Source: an uncultured Prevotellaceae bacterium
Lineage (GTDB): Bacteria > Bacteroidota > Bacteroidia > Bacteroidales > Bacteroidaceae
Direction: 5' to 3'
DNA length: 7,062 nucleotides
NCBI GenBank assembly: GCA_946403615.1
Contig: CAMJAO010000106.1
Coordinates: 1-7,062 of the forward strand
This document shows, piece after piece, positions 6,257-7,062 of this stretch. A model generated the notes under the pieces. That model saw only the letters and a list, made by a program, of their open reading frames with translations, was not told the DNA's origin and made no database searches. The translations under genes and the position numbers were made by a program. How positions within the stretch are numbered: the stretch's first letter is position 1; every line of letters begins with the position of its first letter.

Positions 6257-7062
6257 ATGAAAACAAAGTATTTATTTCCAAGCGATTACATGGCAGACCC
6301 ATCTGCCAATGTGTTCAACGGCCGTCTCTATGTCTATCCCTCACATGACTGGGATAGTGGCGAATGCTTCGACGACGACGGCGGACATTTCCAGATGAAA
6401 GATTACCATGTGCTGTCATGGGGCGACATTGAGAACGACGAGGCTACCGACCATGGTGTGATTCTCGACGTGAATGATGTGCCCTGGGCTGAGAAACAGT
6501 TGTGGGACAACGATGTGGTGGAGAAAGACGGCAAATATTACCTCATCTTCTCCGCGAAAGACTATAATGGTGAATTCCACCTCGGCGTGGCCGTGGCTGA
6601 CAGCCCTGAGGGCCCGTTCAAGGCCGAACCTCTGCCCATACGTGGTGCCAACAGCATCGACCCGACTGTTTTCAAAGACGACGACGGAGAAATCTACTGC
6701 TATTTTGGCGGTCTTTGGGGTGGACAATTGCAGTGGCACACAGCCCTGCAGGCTCCCTTCGCACCCGTAGGACGGAAAGCAGGTGAACCCGCACCCGAGG
6801 GAATGGTCGAGATTGGTCACGCTCCTGACAGAAAGACCTTGATGTATGCACCTGCCGACGCACCTGCCCTGCCCAGCTTCGTGGCACGCATGAGCGACGA
6901 TGTGAAGCAGTTTGCCGAGGCTCCACGTCCCGTTATCATCGTTGATGAAAACGGCGAACCACTGAAAGCCGGCGACCCGCACCGCTTCTTCGAGGCTTCG
7001 TGGATGCACAAAATGAACGGGAAATACTATCTCTCCTACTCTACCGGTGACAGCCATTTCCT
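6257..7062 (+). CDS. xynB: GH43 beta-xylosidase/alpha-arabinofuranosidase, cytoplasmic, 3' end outside window
   Basis: The frame stays open to the window end: 268 complete codons plus two bases. The protein is a GH43 five-bladed propeller enzyme, probably subfamily 1, releasing xylose or arabinose from short oligosaccharides. It starts KYLFPSDYMADPSA, with D14 as the expected general base. D135 in SIDPTVF is the pKa-tuning aspartate, and E246 in HRFFEASWM is the general acid, so all three catalytic residues are present. GGLWGGQLQW (151-160) is also typical. There is no signal peptide, which fits a cytoplasmic enzyme acting on sugars brought in by the symporter. It lies 71 bp after the xylanase stop with no promoter visible between them. 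An in-frame ATG at 6221 would add 12 residues and follows a G-rich stretch; 6257 is preferred because the conserved fold starts immediately after it. Xylosidase versus arabinosidase activity cannot be settled from sequence. Confidence 0.9.
   Translation, partial: MKTKYLFPSDYMADPSANVFNGRLYVYPSHDWDSGECFDDDGGHFQMKDYHVLSWGDIENDEATDHGVILDVNDVPWAEKQLWDNDVVEKDGKYYLIFSAKDYNGEFHLGVAVADSPEGPFKAEPLPIRGANSIDPTVFKDDDGEIYCYFGGLWGGQLQWHTALQAPFAPVGRKAGEPAPEGMVEIGHAPDRKTLMYAPADAPALPSFVARMSDDVKQFAEAPRPVIIVDENGEPLKAGDPHRFFEASWMHKMNGKYYLSYSTGDSHF

Noticed and set aside
6416..7057. Open frame of about 213 codons on the minus strand opposite the GH43 gene
   Set aside because: The plus strand encodes all three GH43 catalytic residues over the same bases. 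The antisense frame has no family features.
1..7062. CRISPR arrays, tRNA/rRNA genes, insertion sequences, attachment sites
   Set aside because: No regularly spaced repeats, cloverleaf-like segments, transposase motifs or terminal inverted repeats were seen; nearly all DNA is accounted for by the five genes.

Overview
The window looks like a xylan-degradation locus from a Bacteroidales bacterium, most likely Prevotella/Segatella. Three things point there. The gene set (GH67, XynE-type SGNH esterase, GPH-family transporter, GH10, GH43) matches the xynF/E/D/A/B cluster described in Prevotella bryantii B14. The two promoters fit the Bacteroidetes -33/-7 pattern (TTTG and TAnnTTTG). The start codons are preceded by A/T-rich leaders rather than Shine-Dalgarno sites. 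Assignments rest on reading motifs by eye; no database was searched.

Layout. Positions 1-56 are a short 3' flank with a small tandem repeat and competing hairpins. A GH67 alpha-glucuronidase runs leftward (57-2009). An AT-rich 200-bp divergent control region follows (2010-2209), with one good promoter on each strand and two CAATTG palindromes between them. Four genes then run rightward with 50-71 bp gaps, as a probable operon: an SGNH/GDSL lipoprotein esterase (2210-3439), a GPH-type sugar:cation symporter (3502-4947), a GH10 endo-xylanase with a signal peptide (4998-6185), and a GH43 enzyme without a signal peptide that is cut by the window end (6257-7062).

How the genes work together (inference from families and predicted localisation): the GH10 enzyme cuts xylan chains outside the cytoplasm, the esterase removes acyl groups, and the GH67 enzyme removes (4-O-methyl)glucuronic acid from chain ends. 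The symporter imports xylo-oligosaccharides, and the cytoplasmic GH43 enzyme releases xylose and/or arabinose. No SusC/SusD pair and no regulator lie inside the window; a XynR-like hybrid two-component regulator is expected downstream by analogy with P. bryantii.

The most unusual observation is in the transporter. Its reading frame is intact and has 12 predicted membrane segments, but two internal blocks are in swapped order relative to MelB, YicJ and other GPH transporters. The segments equivalent to TM8-TM11 come directly after TM5, and the TM6/central loop/TM7 block follows them, just before TM12. All three joins fall in predicted periplasmic loops, and each carries an in-phase CCG proline codon followed by A. 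This is either a rare topology-preserving permutation or an assembly/recombination artefact, and it can be tested.
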